Positions 19,058-29,402 of a DNA stretch of 64,000 nucleotides are shown piece after piece (position 1 is the stretch's first letter; every line of letters begins with the position of its first letter). The notes beneath the pieces were generated by a model. The model was not told the origin of the DNA. It did not search any database and worked only from the letters and a program-made list of their open reading frames with translations. Made by a program: the position numbers and the translations under genes. This stretch comes from Rhynchopus sp. YZ270_cl-10 (Eukaryota; Euglenozoa; Diplonemea; Diplonemida; Diplonemidae), in NCBI GenBank assembly GCA_964035575.1, contig OZ037848.1, positions 806,001-870,000 on the forward strand, in the 5' to 3' direction.

Positions 19058-21590
19058 CTACAGCGAGCCCTTCCATTGCGTGCTGTCGCCCTTGGTTTTG
19101 TTTATCTTTGTGGGACGCTTGGTCTGGACGTCGTCGTAGTTGCGCAGACCGGGTTTGTTCTCGCGAACACGGCGCTTGGAGCCGGAGTCGACCAGGTCTG
19201 TGAAGTGATGTGGCGGTGTGAATGGAGCTTTGCATGGATGCACAACATTTACATGATGGGTAATGAAAAAAAATTTAAACCCGGTAATTCCCGGTGCTTG
19301 AGTTATAGACAGCTGATAAGGGGGTGTGTATGAAAAGGTTTTTGAACATGTCACGCTTTGTTGTGTCAACAACTTTGCATCAACATTGGGTAAATAGTCT
19401 GCACTCAATGTTGGCAGAAGCCAAGGACACCTATGCAAAAATAGGAAACGACCTCAGGATATGACAGTGAAGCATAAAGCATAAATGAAAGATAAGAAAA
19501 CACTTTTCGGTTATCAAAAAAAAAAAGCTAAGACGAAGAAGCGAACACATACTGAAGTCGATTGCTGGTGCTTGCTGGAGCCCCACGGACTTTGCGACCT
19601 TGGTGAGGTCCAGTGCGGACACGTTGAAGACCTCCTGCATGCTGTGCGACGCGTATGCCTGAGAATGGATTGTTTTGAGTAATTAAAGTGTGAGTGCAGT
19701 ACAAAGGTTCCTTGAGTACATGAAGTTGTGTAGCATAGAAAAACAAAAACTGCGTGGGAGTGACATAAAGTTGACTTGGAATACAAAGCCCCCATCATGA
19801 CTGCCTCATCTCCCAAATGTGTACCTTTGGTGCGTTGACCAGTAGGGAAGGTGTGCACCCGACCCTCGTCCATAAAAAAGATGAAAGATGGGAAGCCTCC
19901 ACGGTGGCCCAGACGGACCCTCAGGGTGCCCTGCGGGGTACCACCCAAAGGGGTGCAGAGTCCACCCTATATGTGCTTAGTCACCTTTGACGTGAACTTT
20001 GGTGTGCAGACACCCTCTTTTGGATGTGAAGGTTATACAAATTAAAACACTTTCAAACCCACATACCAGCAGATACGACCTGTACGCTTCCCGCGCACTC
20101 TTGTGCAGGTAGTACGTCTTCTCAATAAGCTTCTCGAGCTGCACTTGGATGTTCTTCGAGAGCTTCTCGGTCTTGAACTCGTATTGGTTGCAGTTCACAC
20201 GGTGTTTCTTGAGGTACTTGAGGAAGGCAAGCTCCTCGGGGAGGAGGAAGATCAATGCGTTACCCGAGGCCCCTGCACGCGCGGTACGACCCACCCTGTG
20301 GATGTATGTCGAGGGCTCATCCGGGGGGTCGAATTGAATAATCCAATCCACAGAGGGGAAGTCGAACCCTCTCGCAGCCACATCCGTGCACAGAAGCAGC
20401 CCCTTATCGGCATTGCAGAACTGATGGAACACCATGCTACGACGCTGCTGCTTCAGCTTTCCATGAAGCGCCACATTCGGAATGTCAATGTAGTTCAACA
20501 ACTCCGAATGGAACTGCACCGACTTACACGACGAAAAGAACACAATCGACTTCCCCTTTTGCTTCTTCAAGAAGGTGTACAACAGCAGGAATCGAAGGTC
20601 CGCAGGGCACACAACAAAGCCCTGCTCCAAATTGTCTGCCGTTGCTGCTTCATTTTCCTTCGACTCCACTGCGATGTACACCGGGGGCTTCGGGAAGGAT
20701 ATTCTGACAAGGTCCTCCACCCGTGTCGTCTGTGTTGCAGAGAACAGCATGGTCAGACGCTTCTTTGGAAGAAGCTTCAGAATCTGTCCCATCTGCTCCT
20801 CGAATCCTTGCTGCAAAATCCTGTCCGCTTCGTCAATGCAGAGTGCCAGAAGGTTCGAGTAATTCCACTGTGTCGTTGTGTTCAAATGGTCCAACAAACG
20901 ACCCGGTGTCGCAATCACCACGTTGCACCCCTTCTGGAGCTTCAGCTGCTCCCTTCTCTTCTCCACCCCTCCGGTGACCACTGCGTGAGTGTGTCTCCCC
21001 TTAAATGGTGCAACCAGCTGGGTGAAGACACCTTCTATTTGGATTGCGAGTTCACGGACTGGGGCGATGATGATGGCTCCGGTGCCGTTGCGGTTCATGA
21101 AGTTGACTCTTTCGAGGATTTCGATGATAGGGATGCAGAAGGCAAGGGTCTTGCCAGAGCCGGTCTTGGCTTGACCGAGGACGTCGTTGCCGGCGAGGAG
21201 GGCGGGGATGGCACGACGTTGGATTTCGGTCATGTGGGTGAATTTGAATTCGGATGCCATTGCCTGCTGGACAGGCTCGCAGAGGTTGAGCTCGTCGAAT
21301 CGGGTGACCTCCTGGGAAAGCGTCTTCGCCAGCTCTGCCTCCTTCGAGATGGTCATGCTGTCGTGCAGTGCTGCCACCTCATCCGCCTTCTTCTCCTTGC
21401 GGTCCTGGTACAGCTCGTGCTCCCCCATAGGCACCTCGCTCGCAAACTTCGACTTCTTCTTCTTCGGCTGTGCCTGTGTGCCCGACGTAGGTGCTGCCTT
21501 CGTCGCAGACGCAGGTGCAGGAGTGGCAGGCACTGCGCTCACATCCTCAGTCTCCCGCTTCCTCTTCACAATGCGTTTTTTTGGGGGCAT
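19058..21590 (-). CDS. HAS1: DEAD-box RNA helicase HAS1 (DDX18), three exons, 589 aa
   Basis: ATP-dependent RNA helicase of nucleolar 60S (and 40S) ribosome assembly. Exons are 21590-20067, 19658-19553 and 19197-19058, with donors GTATGT twice and acceptors CTCAG and CACAG; all junctions keep frame. Motifs in order: Q motif TEIQRRAIP, AKTGSGKT, PVRELA (usually PTRELA), TPGRLLDH, DEAD, SATQ, HGKLKQQRR, TDVAARG and HRVGRTAR. The HAS1-specific tail YRSYLL/AYASHSMQEVF crosses intron 1 and LTKVAKSVGL follows, which separates it from DBP4/DDX10. Introns are 408 and 355 nt; intron 1 contains a degenerate family B element and part of a family A element. The ATG at 21590 lies 20 nt after a long C-rich tract ending CCAG, a likely splice acceptor. 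Confidence 0.95.
19768..19984 (-). repeat. Degenerate hairpin elements inside HAS1 intron 1
   Basis: 19768-19830 resembles family B (TTGGAATACAAAGCCCC on the plus strand); 19971-19984 keeps GTGCTTAGTCACC of family A. Both are in gene sense on the minus strand. Confidence 0.45.
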
Positions 21591-21916
21591 TGTGTGGCTT
21601 GTGTAGTTCCCTGGAAGGGTGGGTGGGTGGGGGAGGTGGAGGTTATTGATAACTTTGTGACAACCTGGGGTAGATTGGTGTGAGCCGTTAACAGCGGAAG
21701 TAACAGCAATATTGAAGGAAGAAATGTGGAAGAGTGTGTGGCCACGAAGGCAATATAGAACCTTGGGGCGCAAAAAATATTTCAAATAATTATTTCACAC
21801 TTTATATTCTGCTGAATAGGAGGCACAACAGGGTGCACTGAATGTACCCGGTGTCTAGACGCAACTCATAGGGCAACTGCACAAGCGACGCACCCGCACA
21901 AGGTGCCGTCGCCATC
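21591..21916. other. Gap upstream of HAS1
   Basis: Contains the C-rich tract (minus strand) and AG before the HAS1 start. No other feature seen. Confidence 0.45.
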
Positions 21917-22348
21917 ATGGATAAGGCGGCCGCTGTCGACATCATCCAAACTTACCCACTCAACTCCAGGAATGGACCTCCCGTCGCCCCCACACCAGCA
22001 CCTTCATCATGTGCACCAGGCTCGACGCCTACGCATAGTATCGCTGTCATTGTGTCCAGCTGTCCAGGTCCGTCCGATGGCTCTCGGACGCGATATGGGG
22101 CTTCTGGCCCTGGCATATCGGCAAGAGCCTCGCTGGTCTTCACCTCCCACGACGACCAGCCAAGGAAGCGAACCTCCTCTTCTGACGCACCGCGTGTCCG
22201 CCCAAAGCATAGTACCATAGCCGAGGACGAAATGCTCGACGACGAAGATCTGCAGGAGGAGGATGAAGTGCCTGCCGCGGATGATGTGGCCCACTCGTGT
22301 TTTAAAAGAAAGCATTCAGCTTCTCCCCACACTCCCGTGAACAGTTAA
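21917..22348 (+). CDS. Possible small acidic Ser/Pro-rich protein, 143 aa
   Basis: Uncertain. The frame starts with ATG in a good context (GCCATCATGG), and the C-terminal half looks like a regulated disordered protein: a basic Ser-rich patch (PRKRTSSSD), an acidic run (EDEMLDDEDLQEEDE) and a terminal KRKHSASPHTPVNS. Against it: it is the only host-type frame on the plus strand in the window, two minus-strand frames overlap it, and no family is recognised. Confidence 0.35.
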   Translation: MDKAAAVDIIQTYPLNSRNGPPVAPTPAPSSCAPGSTPTHSIAVIVSSCPGPSDGSRTRYGASGPGISARASLVFTSHDDQPRKRTSSSDAPRVRPKHSTIAEDEMLDDEDLQEEDEVPAADDVAHSCFKRKHSASPHTPVNS

Positions 22349-23249
22349 AAATAGCACGCTCGCCTTCCCAGTGCCTGCGACAAAACTGTTCTCTAAAAAC
22401 GGAAGACATTCGTCAGCAATAACCCCCTCCGCTCCGCCCCCAAAAGGTGATGGCACGGCGAGGAGTAACACTAATACAACCAAGTTTTCAAAAAAAAAAT
22501 AATTTTAAAAAAGGTCCTGTTAACAGGGCGCAGTTTCTTGTTGATTGGGCTGTCCATTACGGAACAGAGGGGCAAAGGGTGCGTCACAAACGGCCCTTCT
22601 TGCCAAAGCACTGTGCTGACGACAGCACATTGACAGAGTAAAAGGGCACGAGAGCTATCACCAAGGGGCGATGGGGAATAAAGAGAGTATCACAAATGCA
22701 TGCTGCGACTGTGTTTAGTGTCTCTTGTTTGTAGAAGCACAGCGGGCTCGTGGACAAGTCATCTCTGTACAAACACATTGAAAAAGACAGCAGCAAAAAC
22801 ACAGCAACACGGGACAGCATCCCGCAGGTCGCATGACAAGAGGTGGAAAACGAAAATAAAAAAAAATGCGCAAGTAGCAAAAATACACGACGCAAACCAG
22901 ACAACACGGAGAAGGACAGCACATGTATACGCAAGGTACTGACTTCGTTGCCTCGCCCACACCGTCGACTTTCGCTACAAAAACAAGAAGCGTGGAAGAG
23001 CAGATGTAGCTTGCCATGACGTTGTTAAATCAGCCTATTCAGTGACCGTAGCTCATGCCTCGACAACAACACGTGTCATCAGGCTAGTACGCAGGCCCTG
23101 TGTCTACCGACAAACGTCAACACAAAACCACATCTGTAACAAAAATATAGAGCAGAGAAGATAAATAAAATGAAAATGAAAACCAACACTGGCCGTCTTG
23201 GGCACAGCTCTTATCAGATTAGAACTTCTGATCACCGGTCAAAACCGCA
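22349..23249 (-). other. Downstream flank of the 46-repeat gene, partly duplicated
   Basis: No gene seen. About 22690-23110 is a diverged copy of 27700-28180, the downstream flank of the paralogous 8-repeat gene. Confidence 0.55.
22690..23110 (-). repeat. Segmental duplication, copy 1
   Basis: Pairs with 27700-28180. Clear matching blocks include AACACGGGACAGNATCCCG (22806 and 27820) and TGACGTTGTTANATCA (23018 and 28091), in the same order and orientation. Confidence 0.6.
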
Positions 23250-26200
23250 TCAGAACCACCACGACGGCACACACACAGCATGTGTCTCGAAGATGGCCAA
23301 ACATCTGTACCCAGTCTCACAGATCGTCGTTGCGCAGGGGTCAATGAGCGTACACTGAGCACTGCCGTCATCAGCTATCGTGCACTCATAACCAGACGCG
23401 CACCTGACCGTCGCGCACGGAGAGATAGGTGTCTCGCAAACAGCCTGTCCCAGGTGAACAGTGCAAACCTGACCAATCGGGCAAGTGGTGGCAATGCAAG
23501 GGTCGGAAATGGGCGTCTCGCAAACAGCCTGTCCCAGGTGCACGACGCAGACCTGACCAACCGGGCAAGTGGTGGCAATGCAAGGGTCGGAAATGGGTGT
23601 CTCGCAAACAGCCTGTCCCAGGTGCACAGTGCAAACCTGACCAATCGGGCAAGTGGTGGCAATGCAAGGGTCGGAGATGGGCGTCTCGCAAACAGCCTGT
23701 CCCAGGTGCACGACGCAGACCTGACCAACCGGGCAAGTGGTGGCAATGCAAGGGTCGGAGATGGGTGTCTCGCAAACAGCCTGTCCCAGGTGCACGACGC
23801 AGACCTGACCAACCGGGCAAGTGGTGGCAATGCAAGGGTCGGAGATAGGTGTCTCGCAAACAGCCTGTCCCAGGTGAACAGTGCAAACCTGACCAATCGG
23901 GCAAGTGGTGGCAATGCAAGGGTCGGAAATGGGCGTCTCGCAAACAGCCTGTCCCAGGTGCACGACGCAGACCTGACCAACCGGGCAAGTGGTGGCAATG
24001 CAAGGGTCGGAAATGGGTGTCTCGCAAACAGCCTGTCCCAGGTGCACAGTGCAAACCTGACCAATCGGGCAAGTGGTGGCAATGCAAGGGTCGGAGATGG
24101 GTGTCTCGCAAACAGCCTGTCCCAGGTGCACGACGCAGACCTGACCAACCGGGCAAGTGGTGGCAATGCAAGGGTCGGAGATGGGTGTCTCGCAAACAGC
24201 CTGTCCCAGGTGCACGACGCAGACCTGACCAACCGGGCAAGTGGTGGCAATGCAAGGGTCGGAAATGGGCGTCTCGCAAACAGCCTGTCCCAGGTGCACG
24301 GTGCAGACCTGACCAACCGGGCAAGTGGTGGCAATGCAAGGGTCGGAAATGGGCGTCTCGCAAACAGCCTGTCCCAGGTGCACGACGCAGACCTGACCAA
24401 TCGGGCAAGTGGTGGCAATGCAAGGGTCGGAAATGGGTGTCTCGCAAACAGCCTGTCCCAGGTGCACGACGCAGACCTGACCAACCGGGCAAGTGGTGGC
24501 AATGCAAGGGTCGGAAATGGGTGTCTCGCAAACAGCCTGTCCCAGGTGCACGGTGCAGACCTGACCAACCGGGCAAGTGGTGGCAATGCAAGGGTCGGAA
24601 ATGGGCGTCTCGCAAACAGCCTGTCCCAGGTGCACGACGCAGACCTGACCAACCGGGCAAGTGGTGGCAATGCAAGGGTCGGAAATGGGCGTCTCGCAAA
24701 CAGCCTGTCCCAGGTGCACGGTGCAGACCTGACCAACCGGGCAAGTGGTGGCAATGCAAGGGTCGGAAATGGGCGTCTCGCAAACAGCCTGTCCCAGGTG
24801 CACGACGCAGACCTGACCAATCGGGCAAGTGGTGGCAATGCAAGGGTCGGAGATGGGTGTCTCGCAAACAGCCTGTCCCAGGTGCACGGTGCAGACCTGA
24901 CCAACCGGGCAAGTGGTGGCAATGCAAGGGTCGGAAATGGGCGTCTCGCAAACAGCCTGTCCCAGGTGCACGACGCAGACCTGACCAACCGGGCAAGTGG
25001 TGGCAATGCAAGGGTCGGAAATGGGCGTCTCGCAAACAGCCTGTCCCAGGTGCACGGTGCAGACCTGACCAACCGGGCAAGTGGTGGCAATGCAAGGGTC
25101 GGAAATGGGCGTCTCGCAAACAGCCTGTCCCAGGTGCACGACGCAGACCTGACCAATCGGGCAAGTGGTGGCAATGCAAGGGTCGGAAATGGGCGTCTCG
25201 CAAACAGCCTGTCCCAGGTGCACGACGCAGACCTGACCAATCGGGCAAGTGGTGGCAATGCAAGGGTCGGAGATGGGTGTCTCGCAAACAGCCTGTCCCA
25301 GGTGAACAGTGCAGACCTGACCAACTGGGCAAGTGGTGGCAATGCAAGGGTCGGAGATAGGTGTCTCGCAAACAGCCTGTCCCAGGTGCACGACGCAGAC
25401 CTGACCAACTGGGCAAGTGGTGGCAATGCAAGGGTCGGAGATAGGTGTCTCGCAAACAGCCTGTCCCAGGTGCACGACGCAGACCTGACCAATCGGGCAA
25501 GTGGTGGCAATGCAAGGGTCGGAGATAGGTGTCTCGCAAACAGCCTGTCCCAGGTGCACGACGCAGACCTGACCAACTGGGCAAGTGGTGGCAATGCAAG
25601 GGTCGGAGATGGGTGTCTCGCAAACAGCCTGTCCCAGGTGCACGACGCAGACCTGACCAACCGGGCAAGTGGTGGCAATGCAAGGGTCGGAGATAGGTGT
25701 CTCGCAAACAGCCTGTCCCAGGTGCACGACGCAGACCTGACCAACTGGGCAAGTGGTGGCAATGCAAGGGTCGGAAATGGGTGTCTCGCAAACAGCCTGT
25801 CCCAGGTGCACGGTGCAGACCTGACCAACCGGGCAAGTGGTGGCAATGCAAGGGTCGGAAATGGGCGTCTCGCAAACAGCCTGTCCCAGGTGCACGACGC
25901 AGACCTGACCAACTGGGCAAGTGGTGGCAATGCAAGGGTCGGAGATGGGTGTCTCGCAAACAGCCTGTCCCAGGTGCACGACGCAGACCTGACCAACTGG
26001 GCAAGTGGTGGCAATGCAAGGGTCGGAAATGGGTGTCTCGCAAACAGCCTGTCCCAGGTGCACGGTGCAGACCTGACCAACCGGGCAAGTGGTGGCAATG
26101 CAAGGGTCGGAAATGGGCGTCTCGCAAACAGCCTGTCCCAGGTGCACGACGCAGACCTGACCAACTGGGCAAGTGGTGGCAATGCAAGGGTCGGAGATGG

Positions 26201-27539
26201 GTGTCTCGCAAACAGCCTGTCCCAGGTGCACGACGCAGACCTGACCAATCGGGCAAGTGGTGGCAATGCAAGGGTCGGAGATAGGTGTCTCGCAAACAGC
26301 CTGTCCCAGGTGCACGACGCAGACCTGACCAACTGGGCAAGTGGTGGCAATGCAAGGGTCGGAAATGGGTGTCTCGCAAACAGCCTGTCCCAGGTGCACG
26401 GTGCAGACCTGACCAACCGGGCAAGTGGTGGCAATGCAAGGGTCGGAAATGGGCGTCTCGCAAACAGCCTGTCCCAGGTGCACGACGCAGACCTGACCAA
26501 CTGGGCAAGTGGTGGCAATGCAAGGGTCGGAGATGGGTGTCTCGCAAACAGCCTGTCCCAGGTGCACGACGCAGACCTGACCAATCGGGCAAGTGGTGGC
26601 AATGCAAGGGTCGGAAATGGGTGTCTCGCAAACAGCCTGTCCCAGGTGCACGACGCAGACCTGACCAATCGGGCAAGTGGTGGCAATGCAAGGGTCGGAG
26701 ATGGGTGTCTCGCAAACAGCCTGTCCCAGGTGAACAGTGCAGACCTGACCAACTGGGCAAGTGGTGGCAATGCAAGGGTCGGAAATGGGTGTCTCGCAAA
26801 CAGCCTGTCCCAGGTGCACGACGCAGACCTGACCAACCGGGCAAGTGGTGGCAATGCAAGGGTCGGAGATAGGTGTCTCGCAAACAGCCTGTCCCAGGTG
26901 CACGACGCAGACCTGACCAATCGGGCAAGTGGTGGCAATGCAAGGGTCGGAGATGGGTGTCTCGCAAACAGCCTGTCCCAGGTGAACAGTGCAGACCTGA
27001 CCAACTGGGCAAGTGGTGGCAATGCAAGGGTCGGAAATGGGTGTCTCGCAAACAGCCTGTCCCAGGTGCACGACGCAGACCTGACCAATCGGGCAAGTGG
27101 TGGCAATGCAAGGGTCGGAGATAGGTGTCTCGCAAACAGCCTGTCCCAGGTGAACAGTGCAGACCTGACCAACTGGGCAAGTGGTGGCAATGCAAGGGTC
27201 GGAAATGGGCGTCTCGCAAACAGCCTGTCCCAGGTGCACGACGCAGACCTGACCAACCGGGCAAGTGGTGGCAATGCAAGGGTCGGTGACAATCGGTGTG
27301 CACTGAACGGAACCATCCGCGGCAACAGTGCACTCAGTACCAGAGCCGCAGCGCACCACAGCACACGGGTTCGTGGACAGTTCGCAGTGAGCGTTCTGCT
27401 GGTTTGCGTCCTCCTTGCAGTCGTGGGCGGGTGGGCAGACAACGCTGGCACAACCCGACCCAGCTGTGAAGTGAATGTCCTGTGCCGACGCAGCGCACAG
27501 CACTGAAACAGCCACAGCAATACGTATGCACGACATCAT
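23250..27539 (-). CDS. Secreted 1429-aa protein of 46 four-Cys repeats (FOLN-like)
   Basis: Probably an extracellular or surface protein. Residues 1-19 form a signal peptide. An N-terminal Cys-rich cap (to residue 85) is followed by exactly 46 uninterrupted 28-residue units, DPCIATTCP(V/I)GQVC(V/T)VHLGQAVCETPIS, then two divergent units and the terminus PSWWF. Each unit has four Cys in the DPC-C-G-C-G-C spacing of follistatin N-terminal (FOLN) modules. Units differ almost only at two positions, as expected from unequal exchange. The paralogue at 28392-29402 shares the N-terminal cap and the WWF end. The start is the first of two ATGs after TTCCACAG and a short leader. Other long frames across the array are shadows. 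Confidence 0.88.
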   Translation of the reverse strand: MMSCIRIAVAVSVLCAASAQDIHFTAGSGCASVVCPPAHDCKEDANQQNAHCELSTNPCAVVRCGSGTECTVAADGSVQCTPIVTDPCIATTCPVGQVCVVHLGQAVCETPISDPCIATTCPVGQVCTVHLGQAVCETPISDPCIATTCPIGQVCVVHLGQAVCETPISDPCIATTCPVGQVCTVHLGQAVCETPISDPCIATTCPIGQVCVVHLGQAVCETPISDPCIATTCPVGQVCVVHLGQAVCETPISDPCIATTCPVGQVCTVHLGQAVCETPISDPCIATTCPIGQVCVVHLGQAVCETPISDPCIATTCPIGQVCVVHLGQAVCETPISDPCIATTCPVGQVCVVHLGQAVCETPISDPCIATTCPVGQVCTVHLGQAVCETPISDPCIATTCPVGQVCVVHLGQAVCETPISDPCIATTCPIGQVCVVHLGQAVCETPISDPCIATTCPVGQVCVVHLGQAVCETPISDPCIATTCPVGQVCTVHLGQAVCETPISDPCIATTCPVGQVCVVHLGQAVCETPISDPCIATTCPVGQVCVVHLGQAVCETPISDPCIATTCPVGQVCTVHLGQAVCETPISDPCIATTCPVGQVCVVHLGQAVCETPISDPCIATTCPVGQVCVVHLGQAVCETPISDPCIATTCPVGQVCVVHLGQAVCETPISDPCIATTCPIGQVCVVHLGQAVCETPISDPCIATTCPVGQVCVVHLGQAVCETPISDPCIATTCPVGQVCTVHLGQAVCETPISDPCIATTCPIGQVCVVHLGQAVCETPISDPCIATTCPIGQVCVVHLGQAVCETPISDPCIATTCPVGQVCTVHLGQAVCETPISDPCIATTCPVGQVCVVHLGQAVCETPISDPCIATTCPVGQVCTVHLGQAVCETPISDPCIATTCPIGQVCVVHLGQAVCETPISDPCIATTCPVGQVCTVHLGQAVCETPISDPCIATTCPVGQVCVVHLGQAVCETPISDPCIATTCPVGQVCTVHLGQAVCETPISDPCIATTCPVGQVCVVHLGQAVCETPISDPCIATTCPIGQVCVVHLGQAVCETPISDPCIATTCPVGQVCTVHLGQAVCETPISDPCIATTCPVGQVCVVHLGQAVCETPISDPCIATTCPVGQVCVVHLGQAVCETPISDPCIATTCPIGQVCTVHLGQAVCETPISDPCIATTCPVGQVCVVHLGQAVCETPISDPCIATTCPIGQVCTVHLGQAVCETPISDPCIATTCPVGQVCVVHLGQAVCETPISDPCIATTCPVGQVCVVHLGQAVCETPISDPCIATTCPIGQVCTVHLGQAVCETPISDPCIATTCPVGQVCVVHLGQAVCETPISDPCIATTCPIGQVCTVHLGQAVCETPISPCATVRCASGYECTIADDGSAQCTLIDPCATTICETGYRCLAIFETHAVCVPSWWF
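23421..27284 (-). repeat. 46 x 84-bp tandem coding repeat
   Basis: 3864 bp with no length variation between units. Nucleotide variants are few (for example GTT/ATT and GTG/ACT codons at two sites) and are shuffled between units. Four of six reading frames stay open across the array, which explains the large overlapping frames. Confidence 0.95.
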
Positions 27540-27699
27540 CTTGTCTTTCGTTGATTTGGTGATAATTCTGTGGAAGTGTGTGGGGTGGGTGCAGGAGGGA
27601 TGTGGTGCTGAAACGGAGAGACAGGGGGTGTTATATCTTTAGGACGAAACGCCCTTCGAGCATGTGGGATGGGGTATAGGAAAAGGAGCAGGGAAGGGG

Positions 27700-28180
27700 A
27701 AAAAGTCATGCTGCTGTAACTGTGTTTAGCTGTTGACCTCATTTGCACCCGCACAGTGGAGACGTTGACAGTCACATCTGTGCACAAACGAATTCAAAAA
27801 TCAGCAACAAAAACACAGTAACACGGGACAGAATCCCGAGTAACATGAGAAGAGGTGAAAAACAAACAAAAGAAAAAGCAACACAACAAAATGCGTATTG
27901 AAAAGAGGGAAAAAGGATTGGATAAAAGCTGATAACAGGAACGAGAGGAAAACCACTTTCGCAGAGGAGATGTGAAGGCTTGACTCACTACGTGAGTCGC
28001 CACTTCAAACAGTCTCTTGCTTTTCTCGGTATTTCACAGAACTCGTATATTTCGTTGAAAGGCAAGAAAGAAAAGCAGCTGCAGCTTGTGCTGACGTTGT
28101 TACATCAACCTTGTTCAGTGGCCGTAGTTCCTGCACTGACAACAGCAATGTCGTCAGAGGCAGCAACAGTGTCCTTGTGG
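27700..28180 (-). repeat. Segmental duplication, copy 2
   Basis: Diverged copy of 22690-23110, lying downstream of the 8-repeat paralogue. The duplicated unit therefore included the gene plus about 0.5 kb of 3' flank. Confidence 0.6.
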
Positions 28181-28248
28181 AACGATGTACCTCAGCACCA
28201 TTATTTATAATCGAGAGCAGTAAATATGAAAAATAACAAAAACTTGAA

Positions 28249-28278
28249 GATGGATGTGTACATCTGCACACACCCATC
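28249..28278 (-). repeat. Hairpin element, family E-like
   Basis: On the minus strand GATGGGTGTGT pairs with ACACATCCATC around GCAGATGT. The stem plan is that of family E but the loop is not ACGAGAG. Confidence 0.45.
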
Positions 28279-28391
28279 TAGACGGGTCATTTTTTCATCT
28301 TTGACACACATCGTCGACATCGTCATCACAACACGGTCTTGTTTTTTACCATGTCTGTCTGTGCACAGACACGACAGCGTAAAAGGCTGCA

Positions 28392-29402
28392 TCAGAACCA
28401 CCACGACGGCAGGCAGATGGCGTGCGTTTGGAAGATGGCCAAGCATCTGTAGCCGTCCTGGCATGTCGTAGTTGTGCAGGGGTCAATCGGTGTGCACTGT
28501 CCGCTGCCGTCGGCGGCAATCGTGCACTCGTAACCAGACGCACACCTGATGGTTGCACAGGGAGAAACGATAGGTGTGCACTGTCCACTTCCGTCAGCAG
28601 CAATTGTGCACTCATAACCAGACGAGCATCTGATCGTCGCACACGGGGAGATGATAGGTGTGCACTGTCCACTTCCGTCAGCAGCAATTGTGCACTCATA
28701 ACCAGACGCACACCTGATCGTCGCACACGGAGTCACAATCGGTGTGCACTGTCCGCTGCCGTCGGCGGCAATCGTGCACTCGTAACCAGACGCACACCTG
28801 ATGGTTGCACAGGGAGAAACGATAGGTGTGCACTGTCCACTTCCGTCGGCGGCAATTGTGCACTCATATCCAGACGAGCATCTGATCGTCGCACACGGGG
28901 AGATGATAGGTGTGCACTGTCCACTTCCGTCAGCAGCAATTGTGCACTCATAACCAGACGCACACCTGATCGTCGCACACGGAGTCACAATCGGTGTGCA
29001 CTGTCCGCTGCCGTCAGCAGCAATCGTGCACTCATATCCAGACGCACATCTGATCGTCGCACACGGGGAGATGATTGGTGTGCACTGTCCACTTCCGTCA
29101 GCAGCAATTGTGCACTCATAACCAGACGAGCATCTGATCGTCGCACACGGTGTGACAATCGGTGTGCACTGCACGGAACCATCCGCGGCAACAGTGCACT
29201 CAGTACCAGAGCCGCAGCGCACCACAGCACACGGGTTGGTGGACAGCTCGCAGTAAGCGTTCTGCTGGTTTGCGTCCTCCTTGCAGTCGTGGCCAGGTGG
29301 GCACAGTGTGGCCGCACACCCCGCTGTGTTACTTGGCAGGCCCTGCACCGACGCAGCGCACAGCACTGAAGCAACAACCGCAATACGCATGCACGACATC
29401 AT
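28392..29402 (-). CDS. Secreted 336-aa protein of 8 four-Cys repeats, paralogue
   Basis: Tandem paralogue of the 46-repeat gene, same strand. Signal peptide MMSCMRIAVVASVLCAASV, the same N-terminal cap (CKEDANQQNAYCELSTNPCA), then eight 28-residue units PCATIRC(S/A)SGYECTIAADGSG followed by QCTPI(V/I)(T/S), the last ending at QCTPI, and a final divergent unit ending PSWWF. The units follow a three-unit higher-order order (A-IVT, A-IIS, S-IVS). One unit of this type is kept at the C-terminal end of the long paralogue, so the repeat in the long gene appears to have been replaced by a different unit that then expanded. Probably extracellular; partner unknown. Confidence 0.87.
   Translation of the reverse strand: MMSCMRIAVVASVLCAASVQGLPSNTAGCAATLCPPGHDCKEDANQQNAYCELSTNPCAVVRCGSGTECTVAADGSVQCTPIVTPCATIRCSSGYECTIAADGSGQCTPIISPCATIRCASGYECTIAADGSGQCTPIVTPCATIRCASGYECTIAADGSGQCTPIISPCATIRCSSGYECTIAADGSGQCTPIVSPCATIRCASGYECTIAADGSGQCTPIVTPCATIRCASGYECTIAADGSGQCTPIISPCATIRCSSGYECTIAADGSGQCTPIVSPCATIRCASGYECTIAADGSGQCTPIDPCTTTTCQDGYRCLAIFQTHAICLPSWWF
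28485..29150 (-). repeat. 8 x 84-bp tandem coding repeat
   Basis: Seven full units and one of 78 bp. Unit types recur with period three, which points to duplication of a three-unit block. Confidence 0.9.

Larger units (their letters stand above)
27540..28391 (-). other. Region between the two repeat-protein genes
   Basis: 27540-27600 is the upstream flank of the 46-repeat gene, with CACACTTCCACAG then AATTATCA on the minus strand, matching the flank of the paralogue. 27700-28180 is the duplicated downstream flank. A family E-type hairpin lies at 28249-28278. Confidence 0.55.

Noticed and set aside
20103-21683. 526-codon plus-strand frame
   Set aside because: Antisense shadow of HAS1 exon 1, Leu/Arg/His-rich, with no motif.
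23421-27284. CRISPR-like array
   Set aside because: The repeats are contiguous 84-bp coding units without spacers, in a eukaryotic gene.
23280-27506. Long open frames on both strands across the 46-repeat array (1408, 1381, 1315 codons and pieces)
   Set aside because: The 84-bp unit happens to lack stops in four frames. Only the minus frame 23250-27539 has a signal peptide, regular Cys pattern and homologous ends.
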